Source of the DNA: Candidatus Cryosericum terrychapinii
GTDB taxonomy: Bacteria > Caldisericota > Caldisericia > Cryosericales > Cryosericaceae
Reading direction: 5' to 3'
Assembly (NCBI RefSeq): GCF_003570925.1
Contig: NZ_QXIS01000033.1
Coordinates: 90,612 to 154,611, forward strand
Length of the DNA stretch: 64,000 nucleotides
The notes under the pieces are model-generated. The model was not told the origin of the DNA and did not search any database. It was given only the letters and a program-made list of their open reading frames with translations. Shown here in pieces: positions 1-7,189 of the stretch (position 1 is its first letter; every line of letters starts with the position of its first letter). The position numbers were made by a program, and so were the translations under genes.

Positions 1-176
1 CATTATGGAAACGGTTCTGCAAGATGAAGGCGCAGAACAGAACTGCCGTGAACATCAACGGTCTTTCACCTCGGCCCATTCAGATCCTAGACTAAGTGCG
101 GTGCTAGGCGCAACCCAATCGCTTCTTCATAATCGTGAGAAAACGTCGAAAAGGGAAGTCGAAGTCTGTGACGTAA

Positions 177-375
177 TTCAAGGTTTACGTTATGGGCGAC
201 ATACATACGGATACGATAGAAGGTTTTTTGGAGTCTGCTAAAGCGTGGCATTTCAGGAGTCTATCATGCTGTCTCTGACAAGTATCTTCAATCTTACCTA
301 AATAGATACAGTTTCCAGTATGATCACAGAGAAGATAAGACCCCGATGTTTACTACGATGCTCAAACGAGTGTAA
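177..375 (+). pseudogene. IS1595/ISXO2-type transposase, frameshifted C-terminal remnant
   Basis: Reading from about 177 gives FKVYVMGDIHTDTIEGF and then, after dropping one T from a run of six T at about 225-230, continues as WSLLKRGISGVYHAVSDKY and ends at the stop 373-375 after a motif QYDHRED. The pattern D-I-H-T-x-T-I-E-G-F-W-S-L-L-K-R-G-I-x-G-V-Y-H is the conserved C-terminal part of ISXO2-like (IS1595 family) transposases. Only the last ~65 codons are present; upstream the frame is closed by a stop at 174-176. It is therefore a decayed insertion-sequence end, marking old transposition at this side of the block. The frameshift could also be a sequencing error in a homopolymer, but the missing N-terminal part makes it non-functional either way. 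Confidence 0.72.
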
Positions 376-376
376 C

Positions 377-583
377 CTACTTTTTAATTCGACGACAAAC
401 CTTGCCTAAATCACGCTCAGCATCTCTCTTGTTGGAAGGTTGTCCTTGGTCAATGGTTGCCTGTGAAGACAATCCTTCAGTCAATCCATCATGAATATTG
501 CTCGGCAAATATGCGGCTATGTTGTGACCTTTACTTACCTCAAGCCATTGCTGGGTACTAACTCCATTTGTTAAGCCTGGCAT
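377..583 (-). CDS. Small hypothetical protein downstream of Ntn-hydrolase
   Basis: Encodes 68 residues, polar, without membrane segments, beginning MPGLTNGVSTQQWLEVSK and ending in a basic tail (VCRRIKK). I recognise no domain. The start is supported by a GGAGGT ribosome site that lies inside the last codons of the upstream gene, whose stop codon is one base before this start, so the two are almost certainly co-transcribed and translationally coupled. This pairing suggests a partner or substrate of the proteasome-like protein, but that is inference. The local sequence is more AT-rich than the chromosome further right. Confidence 0.6.
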   Translation of the reverse strand: MPGLTNGVSTQQWLEVSKGHNIAAYLPSNIHDGLTEGLSSQATIDQGQPSNKRDAERDLGKVCRRIKK

Positions 584-584
584 T

Positions 585-1430
585 TTATTCTACCTCCGAT
601 TTGATTGTCTCACCCTTGATTTTCTTCTGCTGTATTGGTCTGAAGCCATCGGTGCGGGTGATAGTAGCTAAATCTATGGCTCCGCCAACACCCCGTATAC
701 CCACTTGCCATGTTTGAATCTTCATAGTAGTTCGTATTAAGAAGATAGATAAGTCAACACAATCCTGTAGTGGCAAGAATTGATAGGGAATCTGTACGCT
801 TAATGGCTTGAGTGCATTTTCCAGGGTAGTGGTTTGGATATCAGATAGGTTTAGTGCTGCTTTTACTAAAGCAACTAAGTTCGGGTCAAACCCTTGTAAC
901 AGACGGTCCGTGAATTCCCGTTGTCCACCCCATACAGGTCCAAACATACCTGGGTCGCTATCCCATTCCTTTGGGGTTGGGCCTGACGGGATATCCACTT
1001 CAAATACCCGTCCATAGGGCGCATCTTTATCAAATCCACCTACCAAGAAGACTATATCGGGTATCGTCTTGTTCTGAGGCATATTTGCGGCTGTCCACTG
1101 AGTCATAAAGAACTCGCTCAATTTCCCTGCAAATTCTGTCACTGACAAACGTTCCTTTGTCTCTTGATTCAATTTAGCTTCAAACTCAGGTAGCAAGCTA
1201 TGTGCTGTCCGAGGTGCTGCTAAACCAATAGCTCCTAATCCATAGGTAACTGCCGCAACAAAATCTTGCCCCTTCACCTTGAGTAGTTTAGTAGCATTAT
1301 CGTAACTAGCAGGAAGTAACATAGCTTGCTGTTGAAGTTGACCAGGTTGGACTTGAGTAGTTAATGTTACTCTGCTATCAGCCGCCAAGACTATGCCCTC
1401 TGCACCTTTGAAGGCTATACCCAATGACAT
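585..1430 (-). CDS. Proteasome-beta-like Ntn-hydrolase family protein
   Basis: A 281-residue protein. The N-terminus MSLGIAFKGAEGIVLAADSR matches the start of 20S proteasome/HslV-type subunits, where G-x-x-x-x-G-V-x-L-A-A-D-x-R contains the structurally important Asp (Asp18 here). The start at 1430 is chosen because a GGGGGAG ribosome site sits 5 nt upstream; a longer reading frame adds 13 residues with no ribosome site. In true beta subunits an N-terminal Thr is freed by processing; here the alignable Thr is absent and Ser2 would become N-terminal after Met removal, so either Ser2 is the nucleophile or the protein is inactive. No propeptide is visible. It lies in the accessory block with a small coupled gene, not with a proteasome ATPase. 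Function could be proteolysis or amide hydrolysis; substrate unknown. Confidence 0.72.
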   Translation of the reverse strand: MSLGIAFKGAEGIVLAADSRVTLTTQVQPGQLQQQAMLLPASYDNATKLLKVKGQDFVAAVTYGLGAIGLAAPRTAHSLLPEFEAKLNQETKERLSVTEFAGKLSEFFMTQWTAANMPQNKTIPDIVFLVGGFDKDAPYGRVFEVDIPSGPTPKEWDSDPGMFGPVWGGQREFTDRLLQGFDPNLVALVKAALNLSDIQTTTLENALKPLSVQIPYQFLPLQDCVDLSIFLIRTTMKIQTWQVGIRGVGGAIDLATITRTDGFRPIQQKKIKGETIKSEVE

Positions 1431-1469
1431 ATTACTCCCCCTTTCTTGCTCTAGCAAAGAGTTTACCAT

Positions 1470-1952
1470 ATAACTATATCACAGATTTCTCAACACTGTC
1501 TCGTTTAATCTCGTTTCTAACCCAAGCCCTACCTACTCTGGTGGAATAGTTACAAAAGTGATGGACTGTCCGTGGATGCAAGGCGTGACGTCGGGTATAC
1601 GGTGGGGCCGGACCGGAAAGCCAAGCGGTGATGACGTAGGATCGCAGCGCACACGTCCGGGAGGTGACATTTCCCGGTCTGCATGCATAGCAGGGCGGCC
1701 TCTCGCATGGGCTGCCCTTGTTTCTTCGCTGGTACTGTCCCGGGAGATGTCGCGCCCGCTTCTAAGGGAGTGCCAATTGATGAGATCAGCACCCAGAGGT
1801 ATGCTGATATGGTGAAGGGTCTCCTTGAAGGGGCCCGGACTGCACACCCATAAAGACAGGGAAAGGGTTCGGAGGCTGACAGACACGCGGATTCGTTGCG
1901 CCCATCCTATCCTAGCGGAGCAGGAGACTAGGCCGTCACAAGGAGGCATGAC
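1470..1952. other. Intergenic stretch with no supported gene
   Basis: About 480 bases between the divergent Ntn-hydrolase and EVE genes. Several overlapping open frames exist on both strands, but none has a ribosome site or recognisable sequence. I see no RNA gene or obvious repeat. Confidence 0.5.
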
Positions 1953-2378
1953 ATGGCAACTTGGCTATTTCAAGGGAATCCGAAGTTATGGGATATGAAC
2001 AAAGACCTTGAGCAGCACAGGAAGACTGCGTGGGACGTTCGACAGCGCAGCCTCCTTGGGCAGATGCACGTTGGTGACTCCGTCTACCTTTGGAGATCAG
2101 AGGGAGGAAGGACGGGAACCGGAGGCGTGGTAGCTCATGGAGTTCTGACAAGTGAGCCACGTTCACGCATCGGATATGACTATCCGTGGGTCCGGCTAGT
2201 TCTTGACGACGTGCGTCTCACCGAGGAAATCGGAGCCCTTCCGAGAACAATACTCGTGCTGGATGCAGTGCTGGCGAAATTGGGCGTCATTGTCATAGCT
2301 CGGCGCACGAACTATCGCCTCACCAGCGAGCAGGCACGCACTCTCGACCAGCTCTGGCTCGCTCGCAGGCAATACTGA
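1953..2378 (+). CDS. EVE domain (PUA-like) protein
   Basis: A 141-residue single-domain protein starting MATWLFQGNPKLWDMNKDL. The sequence W-L-F-Q-G-N-P-K, followed by H-V-G-D-S-V-Y-L-W-R-S and a G-G-V-V-A-H-G-V-L-T-S-E-P segment, is typical of EVE domains, PUA-like folds that bind modified bases in DNA or RNA and often sit at the N-terminus of McrB-type restriction GTPases. Here the domain stands alone; no GTPase or nuclease is fused or adjacent. The start has an AAGGAGG ribosome site 7 nt upstream. In an accessory block this suggests a reader of modified nucleic acid, possibly defence-related, but no partner is visible so the role is open. Confidence 0.75.
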   Translation: MATWLFQGNPKLWDMNKDLEQHRKTAWDVRQRSLLGQMHVGDSVYLWRSEGGRTGTGGVVAHGVLTSEPRSRIGYDYPWVRLVLDDVRLTEEIGALPRTILVLDAVLAKLGVIVIARRTNYRLTSEQARTLDQLWLARRQY

Positions 2379-2587
2379 TCTGACCCGAGGCGCACCTTCT
2401 GCTCTGCTCACCAATCTATGAGGAAGGAGGTCTCTCACAGGGACCGCTTAGTTCTATGTCCAGCGGAGAATCGGGCGCTATGCCTACGCGAAGACTGAAA
2501 CGAAACGCCAGCAGGAAGCGATCCTGCACTAACGGCGGACACCTCGGGAAACGAAGAAGCCCGTCTCTAGGGCGACAAATTGAGTCG

Positions 2588-2639
2588 CCACATATGCCAT
2601 TTGGTCAGCACATCTGCAACTGCGTTGCAGCATATGTGG
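2588..2639. repeat. Nested inverted repeat (possible cruciform/hairpin)
   Basis: Perfect 10-bp outer arms CCACATATGC (2588-2597) and GCATATGTGG (2630-2639) enclose a second pair CTGCAA (2614-2619) / TTGCAG (2625-2630). It lies in the 380-base gap between the EVE gene and the next gene, where I see no other supported feature. Could be a protein-binding or recombination site, or a remnant of a mobile-element end. Confidence 0.55.
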
Positions 2640-2760
2640 GTTCGGCGAGACACTCCTCAGCCGGCCCGTCCGGCTATATGCAATTCACAATTGATGCTAC
2701 AGTAGTTCTCAGACATGGGGGAACCGAAGCTTTTTGGACACAGTCGTCGAGGGAGGCAAC

Positions 2761-3171
2761 ATGACACGTAAACGCAGCAATCAGGAATACGCAGACATAG
2801 TTCTGCGTATTCTCTACACAAAAGACATTGGAGTGAGGGTGCGCGGGATGGATGATCTCCTGCGACTCGCAAAGTCCAAACTTGACAATGCCGACGAACG
2901 TACGCTCATGAATATCGTGGGGTCTTCTGAGGGCCTGTTGGGACAAGGGCTTGTTGATTGTAAGACCCTCGAGGGGAATGGAACTGGAATCGTCGCCATC
3001 AGAAACATCGAACTGACAAACGCTGGCCGAGAATACGTCAGCCGGAACTTGCCATCGTCCAAGATGCATGCACTGTTAGGGTGGGTGACAACCAATATTC
3101 TCGGAGCCTCAATTAGCACAGCAGTTGGAATGCTGGTCGGATGGTTCCTCAGAGGGTTGATTAGGCCGTAG
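2761..3171 (+). CDS. Tail-anchored hypothetical protein, possible winged-helix domain
   Basis: A 136-residue protein beginning MTRKRSNQEYADIVLRILY. The start at 2761 is picked over an earlier ATG because GAGGGAGG lies 4-10 nt upstream. Residues 1-100 are soluble and have the feel of a winged-helix fold, ending in I-E-L-T-N-A-G-R-E-Y-V, a pattern seen in the wing/third helix of such domains; residues about 112-132 form one hydrophobic helix, leaving only a few residues (RGLIRP) after it. That layout is a C-terminal membrane anchor. I do not recognise a named family. It may be a membrane-tethered regulator or sensor, but this is inference. Confidence 0.6.
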   Translation: MTRKRSNQEYADIVLRILYTKDIGVRVRGMDDLLRLAKSKLDNADERTLMNIVGSSEGLLGQGLVDCKTLEGNGTGIVAIRNIELTNAGREYVSRNLPSSKMHALLGWVTTNILGASISTAVGMLVGWFLRGLIRP

Positions 3172-3197
3172 GCGCCTACTCTCAAGAACTTGGCAGC

Positions 3198-3515
3198 GTG
3201 CGTTTGTCGCGTGGTAAGCAAGAATACGATGGCCGTACCAGCAGGTTGCCGGACACAGTGATAACTGCTCTCTACTATTGGGCCCATTCCTTCAGTAAGG
3301 GTCTGGCGCTTGTTGAACTCAACGGGAAATGGGGTTATATCGACACCAAAGGGGCCCTCGTCATACCGGGTGTCTATGACAAAGTGTGTGGCTTCTCGGA
3401 GGGTTTTGCGTCGGTCAAACTCAATGGCCGATATGGTCGTATCGACACGAAAGGGAACGAGGCGCCGATGTCCGGATCCAGGGCAGAATACTATCTTAGG
3501 GAAGGAATGGAGTAG
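3198..3515 (+). CDS. WG-repeat protein fragment
   Basis: The frame encodes about two WG repeats: F-S-K-G-L-A-L-V-E-L-N-G-K-W-G-Y-I-D-T-K-G and F-S-E-G-F-A-S-V-K-L-N-G-R-Y-G-R-I-D-T-K-G, about 35 residues apart. Family members usually carry many such repeats after a signal peptide. Here there is no signal peptide, no convincing ribosome site before the GTG at 3198, and the protein is only 105 residues, so this is probably a fragment of a longer gene. The second repeat has Tyr in place of the invariant Trp. The true start is uncertain. Confidence 0.5.
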   Translation: MRLSRGKQEYDGRTSRLPDTVITALYYWAHSFSKGLALVELNGKWGYIDTKGALVIPGVYDKVCGFSEGFASVKLNGRYGRIDTKGNEAPMSGSRAEYYLREGME

Positions 3516-3632
3516 CAGTTGGGACCCAGTGCTGAAATCAAAGCCGCTTCCTCGTTGTGACCAAGGCGGCCCTCAGATTCGTTCGTTGCGCAAGTGCCAT
3601 TTCCTGGAACGGTTTGCTAGCCGTGTTCTTCC

Positions 3633-4212
3633 TTAGAATTCTCCTTTATCGTGAGCATCTTTTGGGGATCGGCCTATTCTGGCTAACAAGTAGTCAATGC
3701 TCGTGCCGAAGGTCTCCTCGCACGAACGATAGTAGCGTTCAGTGATCCGCTTCCTGGGCATATCCTGCACATAGCGGGCAGGATGAACAAGATTCCTTAA
3801 CTCTCGAACCACAACCGCATAATCGCCAATGCCTGCTTTCTTGCTGCTCCATTGTTCGCCGTAAGTGAGTCCTGATGGCAACCATTCCATTTTGCGGGCA
3901 ATGTCCACGAGGTCAAATAACCCCCAGTCGACGACGGCAAGCTGCTTCTTATGACTTCGCGGTATAAGCTCAACCGGGATATCATCATAATAGCAGTCGC
4001 ATATTGCCAGCAAGGCGCCTTCCAAAGCAGCGCCGATCATCATGCAGGCAGCAAGGTGCACCGGCAGTGGCACATTTCTCGGCTTGCCTCTTGTAGACTC
4101 CTACAACCCGCAGCAGTTCGTTATACTGGTCATCCGGCATGACGAGCTCGGATGGTTGCGTGCCTTCAGTCAAAGGCTGGGGTTTAGGGTCCAGTTCGTT
4201 AGGTCCTTCCAT
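3633..4212 (-). pseudogene. Conserved hypothetical protein, frameshifted
   Basis: Two overlapping frames on the minus strand join into one protein. The first starts at 4212 with a GGGGGAGG ribosome site and reads MEGPNEL to ELLRVVGVYKRQAEKC; the second, shifted by one base near 4070-4076, continues HLAACMMIGAALEGALLAIC and ends at 3633. Together they give about 190 residues with a middle segment rich in A-C-M-M-I-G-A-A-L-E-G, then a domain with RELRNLVHPARY. The halves fit each other without a gap, so either the gene carries a single-base frameshift or the sequence has an error. I recognise the pattern as a conserved hypothetical family but cannot name a function. Confidence 0.6.
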
Positions 4213-4443
4213 AGGTCATGCCTCCCCCAGCATTGACTCTTCCTCTCCCTAAACTCGGGAGAGTGTGGCTTGGATCTTCTTCTCGAAGCGAGTGATCAGT
4301 TCATGGTTAGCCGCGACCAGCGACTAACCGGAACGGCTCGAGCCATCATATCGAACTCTGTGCCAGGATTGCGAAACAGTCAGCCCCACGTACGTGCACT
4401 CATCGTCTTGTCAGATAAGTTTTCTTACGTAGGAGAGCTTGTA

Positions 4444-4689
4444 CTACCGCGGCAACCGGTACCGTATCGTCAGCGTGGCTCCATTCCCTTTCGGTGGCTC
4501 GGCGACGAGGATATCACCACTCTGCATGGCTTGTCTCATGACGCTGCAGCAGATCGGCATGCGATGATTTGGCCCCGGATATCCTCCTACCCTCCGGTGT
4601 AGGTCACCAGACGTCATGTCGACGTACCCACCTCGAGAAGAAGAAAAGATGCTGTAGAGCTCACTTCGAAAGTCGTCTGCATTTGGCAT
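4444..4689 (-). CDS. Conserved small protein (GDLHRRVGGYPG motif)
   Basis: An 81-residue protein starting MPNADDFRSELYSIFSSS, with the compact conserved stretch GDLHRRVGGYPGPNHRMPIC and a C-terminus PPKGNGATLTIRYRLPR. This arrangement is familiar from small hypothetical proteins found next to HNH or restriction-type genes; I can give no confirmed biochemical function. A GGGGGAG ribosome site lies just upstream of the ATG. The Cys-Cys pair and clustered His/Arg residues could bind metal or nucleic acid. The gene is in the accessory block and appears intact. Confidence 0.6.
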   Translation of the reverse strand: MPNADDFRSELYSIFSSSRGGYVDMTSGDLHRRVGGYPGPNHRMPICCSVMRQAMQSGDILVAEPPKGNGATLTIRYRLPR

Positions 4690-4958
4690 ATGCTCCCCCA
4701 GAGATTGACATGAGACGTATCTACTTCACATGCTAGCTACCTTGGCCTCATCGTCAAGCAAGAGTGGGGTCAATTCCAGGGAGTCTTCTGAAACGGCACT
4801 GCACTTTGGCCGTAAGTGAGCGATTCTAGCCCCATAGCGGAGATCTCAACGTATCTCGTGCATGGCAACAGGGTACGACATCAGAATTGACCTGAAATCG
4901 ACACAGGACATCGAAGACCCGCTCTCTCCAAGGAAGTGCGCAGCTCTCCAGAGTGGTC
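4690..4958. other. Intergenic region before small-gene operon, no gene seen
   Basis: No frame with a ribosome site or family resemblance. The sequence from 4959 to 5273 is described separately as promoter and structured leader. Confidence 0.4.
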
Positions 4959-4986
4959 TTGACAGGTCAGTTGACTGTCCTATTCT
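4959..4986 (+). promoter_or_regulatory. Putative promoter of the small-gene operon
   Basis: TTGACA (4959-4964), 16-nt spacer, TATTCT (4981-4986). It would start transcription near 4993, giving a leader of about 280 nt before the first start codon. Confidence 0.5.
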
Positions 4987-5077
4987 GTAATTGTACGACG
5001 CGGTGATTTATTAAGGCTACTTGCATCCGCGGGTTCTACAAATGTGCTAAACGCCGGGACAGGAGTTGATGTTCTGA

Positions 5078-5103
5078 CCTTGCTTTGGCGCGCAAGGTTT
5101 TTT
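5078..5103 (+). terminator. Intrinsic terminator / attenuator in the leader
   Basis: Stem CCTTGC (5078-5083) / GCAAGG (5092-5097) with an 8-nt loop, followed immediately by six T (5098-5103). Because it sits between the putative promoter and the operon, it could act as a transcription attenuator, or simply end an upstream short RNA. Confidence 0.6.
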
Positions 5104-5112
5104 GCTTTTCCT

Positions 5113-5217
5113 GGACTGCACTGCAGTCCGGCGGCGATTTATGGCAACTTGCAGCCGCCTCACCAACCTGCTAAAAATGCCGTGGCTCCCTTGCCACGTC
5201 TTTGCGGCAGGGGAGCC
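5113..5217 (+). ncRNA. Candidate structured leader RNA (three perfect hairpins)
   Basis: Three hairpins follow one another: GGACTGC/GCAGTCC with a 3-nt loop (5113-5129), GGCGGC/GCCGCC with an 18-nt loop (5130-5159), and a 12-bp stem starting GGCTCCC and ending GGGAGCC (5184-5195 with 5206-5217, one G-T pair, 10-nt loop). The open frames through this stretch have no ribosome site. I do not recognise a known riboswitch class. Placement between a terminator and the operon start suggests a cis-regulatory RNA, or a small RNA gene. Confidence 0.5.
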
Positions 5218-5273
5218 GTTTTCGGTTCTCCTGGTGAGACTCGCTGCACCTGATGACACAAGGAGGCAGTGAC

Positions 5274-5330
5274 ATGCACCAAGAACCGAGATTCTCCGCG
5301 ACGTCCACGAACCAAGGTAGTGCGGCATGA
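5274..5330 (+). CDS. Short leader peptide, 18 codons
   Basis: ATG at 5274 is preceded by a strong AAGGAGG ribosome site and reads MHQEPRFSATSTNQGSAA before a TGA at 5328-5330 that overlaps the next ATG (5327). The good ribosome site belongs to this small frame and not to the downstream gene, so translation of the downstream protein probably depends on termination here (translational coupling). No recognisable sequence; it may simply deliver ribosomes to the next gene. Confidence 0.5.
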   Translation: MHQEPRFSATSTNQGSAA

Positions 5331-6064
5331 TCTCCCCGGACACGTCTGTCGTTCTGCCGGGACCATGGCCACATCCGCCGGTGTTCCCGTATCTGGTAAC
5401 AAGGCTTGTGGCAGCACTGTACCATGTGATGGTTCTGCCGACCATCGGCGAGGAAGCTCTGCTCGCCGTCGCTATCTCCCAAGCATTGGCCAACGAGCTG
5501 GATACCTGTCTCGTCCTGGGGCCTGACCGTTGTATCTACCTTACAAATGGTCAGTGCCGCCTTTCGAGCAGCATCCCCACCGACGGGATACTCATGACGG
5601 GAAGTCTCAAGCCTTCACGTCGCGTCAGTGCCTGGATGCCAACAGATGCAACGTATCCCGCACGGGTGGCCATCCTAGCCGAATCCATCAGCAGCCATCC
5701 CGTCTCAGGTGCCATCATGGGCGACCTCACGAAGGGTGGGAGGCAGGCAACTGCCGAGGACCTTACGAGACTCGGTGGTCTCGATGCAGGTGCTCCAGGG
5801 GTTCCAAACGGGCTGGTGCTGTGCCCAGTCTGTCACGAGTATCACGGTGAGTGTCTGGATCCCAGTCCGGTCTTCCAGGGACGCGAGATGACCGTGCACT
5901 GCCTCTGTGACAACGGGAACAGGTGTGCACGGTGTGGTGGTCGCCTGTCCGAGCGCAAGCTCAACGCCAACTACTACAAGCCGGCGGATGGCAACATCTG
6001 GCACGTACCCGGCTTCGCAGCTCTCGGTCACCAATGTGTCCCTGGGGACGCCATGGTGTCCTAA
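5327..6064 (+). CDS. Hypothetical protein with C-terminal cysteine-rich zinc-binding domain
   Basis: A 245-residue protein of unknown family. Residues 1-160 are mostly hydrophobic/helical without clear membrane segments. From about residue 170 the sequence carries a Cys/His cluster: C-P-V-C-H-E-Y-H-G-E-C, then H-C-L-C, C-A-R-C-G-G-R and a final H-Q-C, a spacing that suggests one or two structural zinc sites. Its start overlaps the stop of an 18-codon leader frame (ATGA). It heads a run of five small genes on the plus strand each with its own GGAGG-type ribosome site. I do not recognise a named function; a nucleic-acid-binding role is possible from the zinc ribbons. Confidence 0.6.
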   Translation: MISPDTSVVLPGPWPHPPVFPYLVTRLVAALYHVMVLPTIGEEALLAVAISQALANELDTCLVLGPDRCIYLTNGQCRLSSSIPTDGILMTGSLKPSRRVSAWMPTDATYPARVAILAESISSHPVSGAIMGDLTKGGRQATAEDLTRLGGLDAGAPGVPNGLVLCPVCHEYHGECLDPSPVFQGREMTVHCLCDNGNRCARCGGRLSERKLNANYYKPADGNIWHVPGFAALGHQCVPGDAMVS

Positions 6065-6178
6065 ATGAGAGCCGCCAAGAGGACCGGAGCCTGCTGGGCG
6101 GCCATGGCACGTGTGCTACTGGGATGATGCCGTTGAATCGGATGATTAGCGTCAGAGAAGACAAGGAGGCCACGAGAC

Positions 6179-6376
6179 ATGAGAAGATGGATACTGGAGC
6201 GCATCCTATCGAACATGTACGACATTGAGGCCGTCATTGGCTACCGCCTTGCTCCGGATTGCCCCTACATCATCATTGCGACGTTTACCGATCGGAGAGA
6301 TGCGGACGTCTTCATGGCCGCCGCGGACAGAAGTATGGAGATCGGTACCTACACGCTTCTCAACATTGAGGACTAG
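6179..6376 (+). CDS. Small hypothetical protein
   Basis: A 65-residue protein MRRWILERILSNMYDIEAVI... with a single alpha/beta-like pattern (Y-I-I-I-A-T-F then D-R-R-D-A-D-V-F-M-A-A-A) similar in layout to small ferredoxin-like (ACT/RRM-like) folds, though I cannot assign a family. AAGGAGG lies 9 nt before the ATG. Second gene of the small-gene operon; the gap to the next gene is 9 nt. Confidence 0.55.
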   Translation: MRRWILERILSNMYDIEAVIGYRLAPDCPYIIIATFTDRRDADVFMAAADRSMEIGTYTLLNIED

Positions 6377-6385
6377 GAGGTCCCT

Positions 6386-6760
6386 ATGGATAGCAGCGCA
6401 AAACGTAACGCGGCTTCAGATGACCTGGGTGAGCTGTTCGAGCGGACGGTTGGCGACCCTGCCGAGATGGGGTTCATCAAGGCCATCGACCGGAAGTCGT
6501 TGACGTTCAACTATGCGGACGTCGTGACCGATGAACCCAGGGTGGCGAAGATCACCCCGGCCGACGTCATCGACTACTACTGGAACTACCGGGGGAGCCA
6601 TGGGTTCGAGGCCAGTGTCCGTTACCTCGGGTCCAAGATGCTCGGGGACTGGCGCCCCATCGATGAACTCGCGAGCATGTGTCTGGAATGGTTCAAGGTC
6701 TCCTGCCGGTCTGAAATGGAACACGCTGCAGCCAAGCACGGCATGACACTCATCTCCTAA
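6386..6760 (+). CDS. Hypothetical protein
   Basis: A 124-residue soluble acidic protein starting MDSSAKRNAASDDLGELFER; no recognisable domain. An AGGAGGT ribosome site is placed 6 nt before the ATG. Its C-terminal half carries several conserved-looking aromatic residues (DYYWNYRGSHGFEASVRYLG). Third gene of the operon, with 12 nt to the next start. Confidence 0.55.
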   Translation: MDSSAKRNAASDDLGELFERTVGDPAEMGFIKAIDRKSLTFNYADVVTDEPRVAKITPADVIDYYWNYRGSHGFEASVRYLGSKMLGDWRPIDELASMCLEWFKVSCRSEMEHAAAKHGMTLIS

Positions 6761-6772
6761 GGAGGCGGAATC

Positions 6773-7189
6773 ATGGGAGACCGTATCTCGATTCAATTCC
6801 AAACTGGCCAAGAGCGTAGCGTGACTTTGTTCTCACACTGGGGTGGGGAGACGATGCCCAGATACGTCCGTCAGTTCGATGCAGAAGTGCTCAAGAAGTG
6901 CAGGGGAGACAGCTATCCCCTGGACTGTATGGAACCGAACACCGTTATGGTTGCCTTCATTGCTTGGCTGTTTCGTGGCGCGGAGAACGACGAAGTCCCG
7001 ACTCATGGTTACTACCTCGGGAAGGATAGAAGCGACGGCGACAATAGCGACAACGGCAACTACGTCTATGCGTGCGTTCCGGACAAGGGCATCATAGCCA
7101 TAACGATCGAAACAGAAGACTGGGCCACGCATGTTTGGACCGCAGAAGATGCACCCGAAGCCATGGACACAAGAAGGGGGATCACATGA
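6773..7189 (+). CDS. Hypothetical protein with GDR...FSHWGG motif
   Basis: A 138-residue protein beginning MGDRISIQFQTGQERSVTLF, then SHWGGETMPRYVRQFDAEVL. The combination of an initial G-D-R, a strand pair and S-H-W-G-G is seen in hypothetical proteins of phages and plasmids; I know of no experimentally assigned function. An AAGGAGG ribosome site precedes the ATG. Its stop overlaps the next gene's start (ATGA at 7186-7189), so the two are translationally coupled. Support for a mobile-element origin of this operon. Confidence 0.6.
   Translation: MGDRISIQFQTGQERSVTLFSHWGGETMPRYVRQFDAEVLKKCRGDSYPLDCMEPNTVMVAFIAWLFRGAENDEVPTHGYYLGKDRSDGDNSDNGNYVYACVPDKGIIAITIETEDWATHVWTAEDAPEAMDTRRGIT

Noticed and set aside
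5-241. 78-residue frame at the left edge
   Set aside because: It overlaps the transposase remnant in another frame, has no ribosome site and no family resemblance.
1533-1949. Overlapping 80-138 residue frames on both strands
   Set aside because: Mutually exclusive frames in a GC-rich gap with no ribosome site or similarity.
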